Source of the DNA: Limnochordales bacterium
GTDB taxonomy: Bacteria; Bacillota; Limnochordia; Limnochordales; DUMU01
Assembly (NCBI GenBank): GCA_014896315.1
Contig: JADBKP010000002.1
Coordinates: forward strand, 103,509 to 167,508
Direction: 5' to 3'
DNA length: 64,000 bases
A program made the translations under genes and the position numbers. Below, piece by piece: positions 33,690-42,663 of this stretch (positions are counted from its first letter, which is position 1; each line of letters starts with the position of its first letter). The notes below the pieces were generated by a model, which was not told the origin of the DNA, made no database searches, and saw nothing but the letters and a program-made list of their open reading frames with translations.

Positions 33690-34783
33690 GCCTCGATGGC
33701 CACGGCGTGGGCAATGGTTGGTATCGGTTCACCCTGTTGGATGGAGACCGGGTTGTGCAGTGAACCGGTCCCGACAAAGAGCACGCGCCGGAAGCGTCCT
33801 TTCCGCATCTCTTTCAGGATGTAGCTGGCCAGCACGGATGCCGCGCAGCCAGCCCCACTTCCCCCCGCGTGTACGTCTTGCTCGGGCCGGTAAAGGAGGA
33901 CCCCGCAGTCCATGTGCCGGCTCGACACGTCAAGCCCACGCCGGCGCATCCCCTCCCGAAAGATCTCGCTGCCGATCCGCGCCAGATCACCTGTGAGGAT
34001 CAGGTCGTAATAGGCCGGATCGCGACCCGTCTCCCGAAAGTGGGCCAGCAGTGTATCCCAGGCCGCGGGCACTTCGGCGGTTCCCATGTCGTAAGGATCC
34101 TTCTGCCCCATCTCTACCACCTTACCCACGGTGGCAAAGGTTATCCTGGGTAGCAACTGGGCCTCGCCGGTACTGCCGTCGGCCGCCGCTCCCCATCCCG
34201 CGCCTCCGCCCCCGTCGGCCGGAAGGCCGAGCGCAATAGCCCCGGCTGCCGTCGCCGTCCATTGGGCTGTCATCGGCCGCTGAGCCCCAAACTCGTTGGG
34301 ATAGCGAAACTGGCGCTCGGCCGCCTCATGGTGGCTGGAGGCGGCGGCGATCACCCGTGCAGCCACTCCCGCCTCGAGGAGCGTTGCGGCCAGCAGCAGG
34401 CCTTCAGCAATGGTGGCACAGGCAGAAAAGATGCCGAGAAAGGGCATCTGCGTGTTGCGAGAGGCAAAGTTGCTGGCTGAGATCTGATTGAGCAGATCCC
34501 CGCTTATCAGCGCATCCAGTTCATCCTCTTTCCATCCGGCCAGTCCAAGGGCGGTGTTGACCGCTTCTTTCAGAATCCGGCTTTCCGCCTGCTCCCAGCA
34601 TCTCTCCCCGTACCGTTCGTCCTCAAGAATAGTCTCAAAATACCGGCCCAGTGGCCCCTGGCCCTCACGCAGACCGACCACCGACGCTGAGGCTACCACG
34701 GCCGGAGCAGTCTCGAACCGCATGGTCTGGTGTCCCAGTCGTTTGGACGCCTGCCGGATTGCGATCGCATTCCCCGTCACCAT
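33686..34783 (-). CDS. spoVAD: Stage V sporulation protein AD
   Basis: 365 aa, ATG behind GGAAGGTG. A thiolase-fold protein that binds dipicolinic acid. Conserved segments include LDALISGDLLNQISASNFA, LGIFSACATIAEGL, RQFRYPNEFGAQRPMTAQWT, YDLILTGDLARIGSEI, and the C-terminal VLFVGTGSLHNPVSIQQGE. A Gly-rich insert (ADGGGGAGWGAAADGSTG, about 200-217) lies between conserved blocks and is unusual. Member of the spoVAC-AD-AE operon. Confidence 0.97.
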   Translation of the reverse strand: MVTGNAIAIRQASKRLGHQTMRFETAPAVVASASVVGLREGQGPLGRYFETILEDERYGERCWEQAESRILKEAVNTALGLAGWKEDELDALISGDLLNQISASNFASRNTQMPFLGIFSACATIAEGLLLAATLLEAGVAARVIAAASSHHEAAERQFRYPNEFGAQRPMTAQWTATAAGAIALGLPADGGGGAGWGAAADGSTGEAQLLPRITFATVGKVVEMGQKDPYDMGTAEVPAAWDTLLAHFRETGRDPAYYDLILTGDLARIGSEIFREGMRRRGLDVSSRHMDCGVLLYRPEQDVHAGGSGAGCAASVLASYILKEMRKGRFRRVLFVGTGSLHNPVSIQQGEPIPTIAHAVAIEA

Positions 34784-34825
34784 TGACCGGTCACCTTCCC
34801 CTGTCCCCCAAGCTCTCGTCTGCGT

Positions 34826-35287
34826 CTAGCCGGTCACCAGGAAGCGGATGAGCGCGCTGGCCATTGCGGCCAGAATTCCGAAAGTGACAACCGGACCGGC
34901 AATGGAGAAAAGGCGGGCGGCAAAGCCGAAGACCAGCCCTTCAGTGCGATATTCCATGGCCGGCGAGACAATCGAGTTGGCAAAGCCGGTGATAGGTATC
35001 GCGGCGCCGGCACCGCCCACCCGGCCGATCTCGTCATAAACTCCCAGCCCGGTCAGGAGCGAGCCGAGGGCAAGCAGGGTGATGGAAGCCCTAGCGCTTG
35101 CTTGCACATCGGTCATACCCAGAGATTGAAACAAGGCGATGAAAAGCTGGCCGATGGCGCAGATACTCCCTCCCACAAGGAAGGCAAATATCAGGTTGCG
35201 TGCCAGAGGCGGATGAGGATGATACTGAGCAGCCAGAGCTGCAAACTCAGCCGCCTGGCGCTTCCGTTCCTCTTCTGGATCGGGCAA
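34826..35287 (-). CDS. spoVAC: Stage V sporulation protein AC
   Basis: 153 aa from the TTG at 35287, which has GGGAGG seven bases upstream and gives a length close to Bacillus SpoVAC; the track start at 35359 would lie inside the promoter and the preceding terminator. A mechanosensitive channel component for dipicolinate. Conserved NLIFAFLVGGSICAIGQLF, RASITLLALGSLLTGLGVYDEIGRVGGAGAAIPITGFANSI, and EYRTEGLVFG. First gene of the spoVA operon, preceded by a good sigma-G-type promoter. Confidence 0.95.
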   Translation of the reverse strand: MPDPEEERKRQAAEFAALAAQYHPHPPLARNLIFAFLVGGSICAIGQLFIALFQSLGMTDVQASARASITLLALGSLLTGLGVYDEIGRVGGAGAAIPITGFANSIVSPAMEYRTEGLVFGFAARLFSIAGPVVTFGILAAMASALIRFLVTG

Positions 35288-35331
35288 ACCGGCCACCTCC
35301 CACGTAACTTGTGCCAGCAACTCCGCAGACT

Positions 35332-35361
35332 TAGTATGAAAACGTCCGCCCCGCTCCATGC
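35332..35361 (-). promoter_or_regulatory. Sigma-G-type promoter of the spoVA operon
   Basis: On the minus strand GCATG (-35; consensus GHATR), an 18-base spacer, then CATACTA (-10; consensus CATnnTA), ending about 45 bases before the spoVAC start. spoVA operons are sigma-G controlled in Bacillus. The -35 lies in the loop region and the spacer in the 3' arm of the ymdB terminator hairpin. Confidence 0.65.
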
Positions 35362-35375
35362 GGAGCGGGGCGGAC
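35336..35375 (-). terminator. Terminator of ymdB (rny-ymdB transcript)
   Basis: A 14-bp perfect stem GTCCGCCCCGCTCC / GGAGCGGGGCGGAC with a 4-base loop (ATGC), followed on the minus strand by GTTTTCATA. A strong intrinsic terminator that overlaps the spoVA promoter. Confidence 0.85.
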
Positions 35376-35406
35376 TTCCACTTCCCGACAGTAAGTTACC
35401 ACCGGG

Positions 35407-36222
35407 TCAGGTAGTTGCCGCCGTCGCAGATGGCGACGATGGCGGCAGGACCTCGTATATCCGTCTTATAAGGAGCGCCCTCCCTGATTCCGGATCGACC
35501 TCGATGAGCACACCGCTTACCACCGTCGGACCGGAGCGTGCAATCTCATGACGGACAGGTAACTGCGTTACGAAAGCACGCAGGATGACCTCTGTCTCTA
35601 CGCCAAGGACAGAGTCGAGCGGACCGCACATGCCGGCATCCGTAAGGTAAGCTGTTCCCCCGGGCAGGATCCGCTCGTCAGCCGTCGGTATGTGGGTGTG
35701 AGTCCCAATAACCGCCGAGACCCGCCCGTTGAGATACCAGCCCATTGCCACCTTTTCCGAGGTTGCTTCCGCATGGAAATCCACGAGGATGACCCTCACG
35801 TCCTCCGGAAGAGAACTGAGACACTGATCGACCACGCGGAAGGGCGAGTCAATCGGCTCCATGAAAGTACGTCCCTGAAGGTTAATAACGGCCACCGGCC
35901 ACTTTTCCCCCACCCGGGTAACATAAACACCGCGTCCGGGCGTCCCGGGGGGGTAGTTGGCAGGACGAAGCAGGGGCCGATAATCCTGATCCAGGAACGG
36001 GATGATCTCCTTCTTGGACCAAATATGGTTACCACTGGTCAGAACATCGACCCCCGACCGCCACAGCTCTTCAGCAACGGGGGGTGTCAGACCAACTCCC
36101 CCGGCGGCGTTCTCGCCATTGGCCACTACCAGCTCGCAGCCGAACTCCGCCCGCCATTTGGGCACGAGCTCGGCTACAGCCCTCCGGCCGGGCCGGCCGA
36201 CTATATCCCCCAGGAAGAGCAA
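35407..36222 (-). CDS. ymdB: YmdB-family metallophosphoesterase (2',3'-cyclic nucleotide phosphodiesterase)
   Basis: 271 aa from TTG 36222. A CTG at 36228 (giving MRLLFLGDIVG) has an AGGAG ten bases upstream and fits the family better, so the start is open. Calcineurin-like fold with metal ligands in GDIVGRPGR, ANGENAAGG, TSGNHIW, DFHAEATSEK and GTHTHIPTAD. Bacillus YmdB is linked to biofilm and motility decisions. It follows rny, as in most Firmicutes. Confidence 0.95.
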   Translation of the reverse strand: MLFLGDIVGRPGRRAVAELVPKWRAEFGCELVVANGENAAGGVGLTPPVAEELWRSGVDVLTSGNHIWSKKEIIPFLDQDYRPLLRPANYPPGTPGRGVYVTRVGEKWPVAVINLQGRTFMEPIDSPFRVVDQCLSSLPEDVRVILVDFHAEATSEKVAMGWYLNGRVSAVIGTHTHIPTADERILPGGTAYLTDAGMCGPLDSVLGVETEVILRAFVTQLPVRHEIARSGPTVVSGVLIEVDPESGRALLIRRIYEVLPPSSPSATAATT

Positions 36223-36246
36223 TCTCAGGGCAATCTCACTCCTGTC

Positions 36247-37788
36247 TCAACGGGCATACTCCACGGCCCTGGTTTCCCGTATTACGGTCACCTTGATCTG
36301 GCCGGGGTACTCCAGCTCTTTTTCGATACGCCGGGCGATCTCACGAGCAATCCGGGCCGCTTCCGCATCATCAACCTTGTCCGGTTTCACCATGATGCGA
36401 ATCTCCCGGCCTGCCTGGATGGCATAGGCTTTCTCGACCCCTTCGAACGAGTCGGCAATCGCCTCCAGCTTCTCCAGACGGCGGAGATAGAGCTCGAGGC
36501 TTTCCCGTCTGGCCCCCGGCCGGGCCGCTGACAGCGCATCGGCAGCGGTGACCAGGACTGCCTCGACCGAATGCGGCTCGTACTCGCCATGATGGCAACT
36601 CATGGCGTGAATCACCGCCTCGGACTCACGATACCGACGCAGGAGCTCCATGCCGATCTGCACATGCGTTCCCTCGACATCGTGATCGATCGCCTTACCG
36701 ATGTCATGAAGAAGACCGGCCCGGCGGGCCAGCTTCTCATCAGCCCCCAGCTCTGCCGCCATCATGCCCGCCAGGTGCGATACCTCTAGTGAGTGCCGCA
36801 GGACATTCTGCCCGTAGCTCGTACGGAACTTCAGCCGGCCAAGCATCTTGATAAGCTCGGGATGTAAGCCGTGTACACCCGCATCGAGGGCCGCGGCTTC
36901 CCCCTCCTCGCGGATGATCTGCTCCACGTCGCGACGGGCCTTCTCCACCATCTCCTCGATGCGGGCGGGATGGATCCGGCCGTCTGCTACCAGCCTTTCC
37001 AGAGCTATGCGGGCCACCTCACGACGGATGGGGTCGAAGGCCGAGATCAGCACCGCCTCGGGCGTGTCGTCGATTATCAGATCGACGCCGGTCAATGTCT
37101 CGAAGGTCCGTATGTTTCGTCCCTCTCGCCCGATAATCCTCCCCTTCATCTCGTCGCTGGGGAGTGAGACCACCGAAACCGTCGTTTCGGCCACGTGGTC
37201 GGCAGCATACCGTTGGATAGCGGTGGAAATGATCTCCCGAGCCCGCCGCTCGGCCTCTTCCCTGGCTTCATTCTCAATGTCCTTAATCATTAGGGCCGCT
37301 TCATGGCGGGCCTGTTCGGCCGCCTCCTCCAGGACGATGCGACGGGCTTCCTCCGGCGTCAGTCCAGCAATACGCGTCAGCTCCGCCTGGACTTTCTCCC
37401 GCAGAGCCTCAACCTCCCGGCGAGCTTCCGCCAGCTCCGCATCCTTGCGCTGTAGGGCCTCCTCCTTGTGCTGAAGGGCGGCCGCCCGTCGTTCCAGCGC
37501 CTCCTCCCGCTGATCCAGCCGCCGCTCTAACTGGAGGAGTTCACTTCTCCTTTCCCGTGTTTCACGGTCCAGCTGCTCCCGCAGCCGCTGCTCCTCTTCT
37601 TTGATACTGATCTGCGCTTCCCGCTTCAGGCGGGCTGCTTCTTCCTCACTCTTGCGCAGGATTTCGGCGGCCCGCTGCTGGACCGAGCCTATCCTCTTCT
37701 CATCGAGCCGACCCCGCATCCAGTAGCCCAGGCCCAACCCACCTAATACTGCCGCTACGGAAGCAAATAGAAGATATGCGGTCTCCAT
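36247..37788 (-). CDS. rny: Ribonuclease Y
   Basis: 513 aa from the ATG at 37788 behind AAGGAGG; the track start is nine codons upstream. A membrane-anchored endoribonuclease that starts mRNA decay. One N-terminal transmembrane helix (about 2-22), a long coiled coil (about 30-190, rich in Glu/Arg/Ala), a KH domain ([15 protein letters not shown], about 220), and an HD domain with [17 protein letters not shown] (about 355) and SCHHGE. All catalytic HD residues are present. Confidence 0.98.
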   Translation of the reverse strand: METAYLLFASVAAVLGGLGLGYWMRGRLDEKRIGSVQQRAAEILRKSEEEAARLKREAQISIKEEEQRLREQLDRETRERRSELLQLERRLDQREEALERRAAALQHKEEALQRKDAELAEARREVEALREKVQAELTRIAGLTPEEARRIVLEEAAEQARHEAALMIKDIENEAREEAERRAREIISTAIQRYAADHVAETTVSVVSLPSDEMKGRIIGREGRNIRTFETLTGVDLIIDDTPEAVLISAFDPIRREVARIALERLVADGRIHPARIEEMVEKARRDVEQIIREEGEAAALDAGVHGLHPELIKMLGRLKFRTSYGQNVLRHSLEVSHLAGMMAAELGADEKLARRAGLLHDIGKAIDHDVEGTHVQIGMELLRRYRESEAVIHAMSCHHGEYEPHSVEAVLVTAADALSAARPGARRESLELYLRRLEKLEAIADSFEGVEKAYAIQAGREIRIMVKPDKVDDAEAARIAREIARRIEKELEYPGQIKVTVIRETRAVEYAR

Positions 37789-37840
37789 GGAGTCCACCTC
37801 CTTCCCCTTGTGCAAACTTTTCGCCCATCACTCAGCTGCA

Positions 37841-37870
37841 CAGAAAAAGCCGAGTGCAGCACTCGGCTTT
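37841..37870 (-). terminator. Terminator of recA-recX
   Basis: Stem AAGCCGAGTGC / GCACTCGGCTT with a very short loop, followed on the minus strand by TTTTTCTG. A classical intrinsic terminator about 100 bases after the recX stop, placed between recX and rny. Confidence 0.85.
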
Positions 37871-37966
37871 GCGGCGAGAGATAATCAGACCTTTTTTGAG
37901 TCTGATATTGATGGCACGGTAGTATGTTACCCTGCAACTAGGGCAGCGGTCAAGCAAAGCAGGCGG

Positions 37967-38473
37967 TCAGGAGGGCAGCAGGTGATCTACTACCGCCCGC
38001 GCTATCTCCCCGGTATATCCACGCCGAATGAGAAAAGCCCACAGCCGTCGACGCAATCCTGCCAAGGCTTCTTGTGAACCGGACCCCGGGTCTACCCGCG
38101 CTGTCCGACCCAACCAACGCTCTGCGGCCGCCAGTGCCGCCTCGCCTTCCATCTCTGCCGAGATCGCTGCCAGCGCCTCTTCGACGGTGGCAGCTGCTAT
38201 ACCTCGACGGTATAGTTCGTGGCGCAGGCGTTCCTTTCCTGCCTGGCCCCGGGCAAGACGGGTAGTTATCCATTCCTCCGCCAGCCGTCTATCGTTAAGA
38301 TATCCCCAGTTTACCAGACGCGCCACCACTTCTGCGATTACGCTGGCGGAGAAACCAGCCCGTGCCAGGTAGTGGCGGACCTCCTGTTCGCTACGATCCC
38401 GCCGACCCAGGTAACGGAGCGCCCGCACCAGAGCCGCCCGTGCGTCGCACGGATCAGTTGCCTGCCGTGCCAT
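37967..38473 (-). CDS. recX: Regulatory protein RecX
   Basis: 168 aa from the ATG at 38473 behind GGAGG. Modulates RecA filaments. All-helical repeats with family motifs [39 protein letters not shown] and [14 protein letters not shown]. Overlaps the recA stop by about 20 bases, the usual coupled recA-recX arrangement. No SOS box was seen upstream of recA. Confidence 0.95.
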   Translation of the reverse strand: MARQATDPCDARAALVRALRYLGRRDRSEQEVRHYLARAGFSASVIAEVVARLVNWGYLNDRRLAEEWITTRLARGQAGKERLRHELYRRGIAAATVEEALAAISAEMEGEAALAAAERWLGRTARVDPGSGSQEALAGLRRRLWAFLIRRGYTGEIARAVVDHLLPS

Positions 38474-39635
38474 TACCGCCTCCACGCACCGTGCCAGCGC
38501 GCAGCCGCCCGCTACTCCGCTCCTCGGCTGCTGAACTTCCCTCTTCCGTGCCTTCCTGAGCCACCTCCACTACCGCGCTCTGCCCCGACTGGTTTACCCC
38601 CCCGGCCGGCCGTCCCGGCCACAGCCGCGGAACCGGCCGCAACGGTATACCCAGCTGCTCGCGGCAGCGATTCTCCAGCTCCAGGCAGAGCTCGGGATTC
38701 TGGCTGAGGAACTCCCGCGCATTATCCCGTCCCTGTCCGAGCCGGACATCCCCGTAGCTGAACCAGGTACCCGTCCGCTGCACAATTCCCAGGCTGCTCG
38801 CCACATCAAGCACGCTGGCCTCCCAGGAGATGCCCTTGCCGTAGAAGATGTCAAACTCAGCTTCGCGGAAGGGAGGGGCAAGTTTGTTCTTGACCACCTT
38901 TACCTTCGTGCGGGCGCCCGTGGTCTCCGCGCCCTGCTTCAGGGCTTCGGTCTTCCTGATCTCCATGCGGATGGAGGCATAAAACTTGAGCGCCCGGCCT
39001 CCGGGGGTTACCTCCGGGTTGCCGAACATGACGCCTACTTTCTCCCTGATCTGGTTGGTAAAGATCATGGTGGTCCGAGACTTGGAAATGGCGCCGGTTA
39101 GCTTGCGCAGCGCCTGCGACATCAACCGGGCCTGCAGGCCTACGTGCGCATCTCCCATCTCGCCTTCCAGCTCAGCACGGGGCACCAGGGCCGCCACCGA
39201 GTCGACAACGATCACGTCCACGGCTCCGCTCCGGACCAGCGCCTCGGCAATCTCCAGCGCCTGCTCAGCACTATCCGGCTGGGATATGAGGAGGTTGTCC
39301 ACATCAACGCCAAGATTCCTGGCATAGACAGGGTCCTGGGCATGTTCGGCATCGATGAAGGCCGCTATCCCCCCCATGCGCTGTGCCTCAGCGATCACAT
39401 GCAGGCAAAGAGTGGTCTTCCCCGAGGACTCCGGCCCGTAGACCTCAATGACCCGGCCACGCGGCACCCCGCCCACACCCAAAGCAATGTCCAGCGAGAG
39501 TGCCCCGGTAGGTATAACCTCTACGTTAAGCTGGGCTGCGGCCTCTCCCAGACGCATTATCGCGCCCTTGCCAAACTGCTTCTCAATCTGAAGCACCGCC
39601 AGCTCCAGCGCTTTTTCTCTTTCCATGGTCGCCAT
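38454..39635 (-). CDS. recA: Recombinase RecA
   Basis: 393 aa, ATG behind GGGGGTAGG. DNA strand exchange and LexA co-protease. Walker [10 protein letters not shown] (about 67-75), Walker [13 protein letters not shown], the DNA-binding loop L1 region [19 protein letters not shown], and L2 [21 protein letters not shown]. The C-terminal tail of about 60 residues is Gly/Glu/Ser-rich and longer than average. No LexA/SOS box is visible in the 63 bases before it. Confidence 0.99.
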   Translation of the reverse strand: MATMEREKALELAVLQIEKQFGKGAIMRLGEAAAQLNVEVIPTGALSLDIALGVGGVPRGRVIEVYGPESSGKTTLCLHVIAEAQRMGGIAAFIDAEHAQDPVYARNLGVDVDNLLISQPDSAEQALEIAEALVRSGAVDVIVVDSVAALVPRAELEGEMGDAHVGLQARLMSQALRKLTGAISKSRTTMIFTNQIREKVGVMFGNPEVTPGGRALKFYASIRMEIRKTEALKQGAETTGARTKVKVVKNKLAPPFREAEFDIFYGKGISWEASVLDVASSLGIVQRTGTWFSYGDVRLGQGRDNAREFLSQNPELCLELENRCREQLGIPLRPVPRLWPGRPAGGVNQSGQSAVVEVAQEGTEEGSSAAEERSSGRLRAGTVRGGGNGTAGN

Positions 39636-39698
39636 CTGCCTACCCCCTTCTTATGCGATTGCCGGCCCCTTGCAAGACACCACAGCTACCATCCACAA

Positions 39699-40283
39699 TC
39701 AACTACCACTACTGCCGTCCAGTTTCGCCTGAGCGAGAGGCAGGTACTCCGGCCCGCCCGGATGCAACCGGCTTTCATACAGAACCAATCGATCGGCCCG
39801 CCACGCACCTGCCGGTCCCTCCTCGCTTCCATCCATCAACCTCTGCCAGAGAGAAAGAAAAGCAGGCGACGGACGTGAACCGCGGCGCACCCGCGCCACG
39901 GTAAGATGGGCCGAGAACGGTTCCTCCCGGTCTCCCCAGCCAACCTCCGCCAGCCGGCTATCGAGGTGGGACGCCAACGCCGGCAGCCGCTCTGCCGAGC
40001 TGAGTCCCAACCAGAAAACTTGCGGCCGGGAGAGCGAAGGGAAAACCCCGGCTCCCTTCAAGGAAATGTCAAAGGGCTCAACCTCTCGGCCGGTCTCCTC
40101 AAGAACCTGTTCCAGTGTGGAAAGGAGAGAACGGTCGACCTCCCCCAGAAAACGCAACGTCACATGCAAAAGAGAAGGGTTGACCCACTTGAGCTCATGA
40201 TCCAATTGCCGCCACTTTGCCAGGAATCCGGCCACTCGAACGCGCAGCTGATCATCGAGGGGCAGCGCGATGAAAGTGCGCAC
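39699..40283 (-). CDS. thpR: RNA 2',3'-cyclic phosphodiesterase (2'-5' RNA ligase family)
   Basis: 194 aa, GTG start behind AAAGGAG. Two-H phosphoesterase with the paired H-x-T motifs HVTL (about 40) and HLTV (about 125). The family hydrolyses RNA 2',3'-cyclic phosphates and can join tRNA halves in vitro; the physiological role is not settled. It lies between ccmD and recA on the same strand, and may be at the end of the ccm transcript. Confidence 0.93.
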   Translation of the reverse strand: MRTFIALPLDDQLRVRVAGFLAKWRQLDHELKWVNPSLLHVTLRFLGEVDRSLLSTLEQVLEETGREVEPFDISLKGAGVFPSLSRPQVFWLGLSSAERLPALASHLDSRLAEVGWGDREEPFSAHLTVARVRRGSRPSPAFLSLWQRLMDGSEEGPAGAWRADRLVLYESRLHPGGPEYLPLAQAKLDGSSGS

Positions 40284-40289
40284 GGCGGT

Positions 40290-40460
40290 CTACTCCTTTC
40301 CTTCGGCACCTGCCTGCCGATTCCTTGTCTGCTGCCGAGCCACCAGCGCGACTTCCCGTTCAATCTGGTGCAGCCTGCTCCCCAGCCAGGCTACATACGC
40401 AAAAAAAGCGGCGAGACTCAGAAAGAGAGCAACCCACACCCAGCTCAACCCAGAGTTCAC
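40290..40460 (-). CDS. ccmD: CcmD-like small heme exporter subunit
   Basis: 56 aa from the GTG at 40460, which overlaps the ccmC stop (GTGA). The 124 aa track ORF is a shadow upstream of that. One hydrophobic helix (SWVWVALFLSLAAFFAYVAW) then a basic, charged tail, the CcmD pattern. In System I cytochrome c maturation CcmD helps release holo-CcmE from CcmABC. The call rests on size, topology and place. Confidence 0.75.
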   Translation of the reverse strand: MNSGLSWVWVALFLSLAAFFAYVAWLGSRLHQIEREVALVARQQTRNRQAGAEGKE

Positions 40461-41152
40461 CCCCCGCGTTCGTGAACACGCCGCAACGCTGCTTTCGTCC
40501 GTTCCCAGCGCCTTTCGATCTCTTCCACCCGGAAGGTCAGATACCACAGTATTCCAGCAAGCAGGCTCACCCCGCCTACCATCGCCAGCAGAGCCACCAG
40601 CATCGGCGGAGCAATCTCCACCCTTGTAAGGTGCACTACCTGCGGATGAAGCGAGTACCACCAACGAACGGAGAGAAAGATCACCGGCAGGTCAATCGCC
40701 CCCATCAGGCTCAGTCCGGCAGAAAGGCGCGCGCGTCGCTCCTCTTCGGCGAGACTCCGCCGCAAAAGCAGGTACCCCGTCTCCACCCAGAAAAGGAGCA
40801 GCGTGCTGATGAGCCTGGCATCCCAGACCCAGGCTGCTCCCCAGGTCGGCCGGGCAAACAACATACCAGTTAGCAGTGTGAGTCCCCCAAACAGCCAGGA
40901 GACTGAACCGGTAGCCGCCGCCCGGCGATCCCAATCGATACTCCGCCGCGAGAGGTAAAGCAGGCCGAAGAGGGATTGCAGAGCATACAGAACCAGTCCT
41001 ATCCAGGCAAAGGAGACATGCAGATAGAAAAGACGCTGGACCTCGCCCAGCTGGCGGTCGACAGGAGAAGAAGCAAGGGCCAGGTAGAAAGCGACAGCAA
41101 GGCTGACGAAAGCCGCTGCCAACCCGGAAGCTTTGCGGCGCTCCCGCCACAC
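40457..41152 (-). CDS. ccmC: Heme exporter protein CcmC
   Basis: 231 aa with six hydrophobic segments. The heme-handling protein that loads heme on CcmE. The tryptophan-rich WWD motif is seen as RPTWGAAWVWDARL (about 102-115), with flanking histidines in FYLHVSFAWIG and VRWWYSLHPQVVH. In order after ccmB; part of ccmEABCD. Confidence 0.95.
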   Translation of the reverse strand: MWRERRKASGLAAAFVSLAVAFYLALASSPVDRQLGEVQRLFYLHVSFAWIGLVLYALQSLFGLLYLSRRSIDWDRRAAATGSVSWLFGGLTLLTGMLFARPTWGAAWVWDARLISTLLLFWVETGYLLLRRSLAEEERRARLSAGLSLMGAIDLPVIFLSVRWWYSLHPQVVHLTRVEIAPPMLVALLAMVGGVSLLAGILWYLTFRVEEIERRWERTKAALRRVHERGG

Positions 41153-41158
41153 CTTTCC

Positions 41159-41839
41159 TTACCCCTCCTCGACCAGGGCCCCGAAGATCAGCCACCCAAA
41201 GGCAAGCATAACACCATCATACACGACAAGGAGACGCCACCACGGCCCGGTGTGAAGGAGGCTGCCGGTCGTCAACGCGGTGCGCGCCAGCTCTGTTCCT
41301 GCCACCAGTACCGGCGCGGCCAGCGGCAGAAAAACCAGGGGAAAGAGCTGCTCCCGCCCCCGTGCGTGAACTGCCAGATAGGCAAGGAGTATACCGGCCG
41401 CCGTCACTCCCAGAAGCCCGAGGGCCACGGAAGCGACCAGCGTGAAAGGTCCGGGGGGCCAACCATCCCCTAGCAGAAAGAGGAGCAGGAGAACCAGCAA
41501 CAGGGCAGGCGGCAGAGTACGCGCCCACTGTACCAGGGTGCGGGCAAGGAAGATATTCCCCGGATCGACCGGGGCATGCAAGAGACCGCGGATCGCCCCA
41601 TCTTCCAGCTCGAGCTGCACGCCCTGCCAGATAGACCAGCCGCTGCCAACCGCCACCGCGGTCCACATGAGCCCGGCAAGCAGGGACGACTGGCGCAACG
41701 TATCCGGGCCGGCTACCAAACCGAGCAGCAAGAGTATGACAAGGCTCATAAACAAGAAAGACAAGCTTCCCGCCCGCGCCCGCCGCGCCAACCAGCTGTC
41801 CCGCTGCCAGATCACGGCCAACAGAACCCGGAAACTCAC
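41159..41839 (-). CDS. ccmB: Heme exporter protein CcmB (ABC permease)
   Basis: 226 aa, six hydrophobic segments, start overlapping the ccmA stop by 4 bases. The membrane part of the CcmAB transporter. Family features LEDGAIRGLLHAPVDPGNIFLARTL and LFPLVFLPLAAPVLVAG are clear. With CcmA it uses ATP to release holo-CcmE from CcmC. Confidence 0.94.
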   Translation of the reverse strand: MSFRVLLAVIWQRDSWLARRARAGSLSFLFMSLVILLLLGLVAGPDTLRQSSLLAGLMWTAVAVGSGWSIWQGVQLELEDGAIRGLLHAPVDPGNIFLARTLVQWARTLPPALLLVLLLLFLLGDGWPPGPFTLVASVALGLLGVTAAGILLAYLAVHARGREQLFPLVFLPLAAPVLVAGTELARTALTTGSLLHTGPWWRLLVVYDGVMLAFGWLIFGALVEEG

Positions 41840-42663
41840 ACTTTCTCCTCCTCATCACCGTTACTCTCGCCCACACCGCCGCCCGAATCGGCGATGAGCC
41901 GGCCGGACCGTATTCTCACCTGCCGGTCCGCCAGGACTGTCAACGGGCCCGGACGGGCCGCCGTCAACAGGATGCTTTGCTGGCGCGGTCGCTCTGCCAA
42001 CCTGGTCGCCAACCAGTCGATGCCAGCCGTGTCTAGAGTAGCTTCCGGTTCGTCCAGCAGCAACAGAGGGAGGTCACGCAAGAACAGCCTGGCCAGGGCC
42101 ACCCGCCGTCGCATACCCCGGGAAAGCCGACGCACCGGCTCGTGAGCCATCAGGATTAAACCCAGCTCTTCCAGCAACATCTCCGTGCGCAACCTGGCCT
42201 GGCCATGGTCAAGGCCCATGAGGCGACCGTAGAAGTACAGGTTCTCCCAGGGAGAAAGATCTACGTAAAGGTAGTCTTCATGGGCCAGCATCCCCACAAG
42301 GCCCGCACCACCTCCCAGGCCTCCCCCCCTCCGGCCGTAGGTGCCGCGACGATCACCGCTACGACCAACGAGGTCTGGGCCACCGCCGCTGTCGAAGACC
42401 AGCGTCCCGTTGCGCCAGACCTCACCCCGGGATGGTCGCCACACTCCCCCCGCCACCCGCAGCAGGCTGCTCTTGCCGGCGCCGTTCGGCCCGAGGACCA
42501 GTACGAGCTCGCCCGGGTCGAGCCACAGGTTCACATTCTCGAGAATCTCGACGCCTGACCGTTCCAGGAAGACTCCTCGCAGCAGAAGAGCAGGAGCATC
42601 GTCAGTGCTTCTCGCGCTCCCCTCATATCTGTTAAGTCCCTGACTCTTCGCCACCCTTCTCAT
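41836..42663 (-). CDS. ccmA: Cytochrome c biogenesis ATP-binding protein CcmA
   Basis: 275 aa, ATG at 42663 overlapping the ccmE 3' end by about 32 bases. Walker A GPNGAGKSS, the CcmA-type ABC signature LSRGMRRRVALAR in place of LSGGQ, and Walker B LLLLDEPEAT. Between Walker A and the signature there is a Gly/Arg-rich insert (around GRSGDRRGTYGRRGGGLGGG), which standard CcmA proteins lack. Position in ccmEABCD confirms the role. Confidence 0.94.
   Translation of the reverse strand: MRRVAKSQGLNRYEGSARSTDDAPALLLRGVFLERSGVEILENVNLWLDPGELVLVLGPNGAGKSSLLRVAGGVWRPSRGEVWRNGTLVFDSGGGPDLVGRSGDRRGTYGRRGGGLGGGAGLVGMLAHEDYLYVDLSPWENLYFYGRLMGLDHGQARLRTEMLLEELGLILMAHEPVRRLSRGMRRRVALARLFLRDLPLLLLDEPEATLDTAGIDWLATRLAERPRQQSILLTAARPGPLTVLADRQVRIRSGRLIADSGGGVGESNGDEEEKV

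Noticed and set aside
35288-35359. Extended SpoVAC N-terminus (track start 35359)
   Set aside because: The extension would run through the sigma-G promoter and the terminator hairpin; TTG 35287 has a good ribosome-binding site and family length.
39636-39698. LexA (SOS) box before recA
   Set aside because: No CGAAC-N4-GTTCG type motif in the 63 bases upstream.
40461-40664. Longer version of ccmD (124 aa in the ORF track)
   Set aside because: The first 68 codons overlap ccmC in another frame and are not CcmD-like; the GTG overlapping the ccmC stop gives a typical 56 aa protein.
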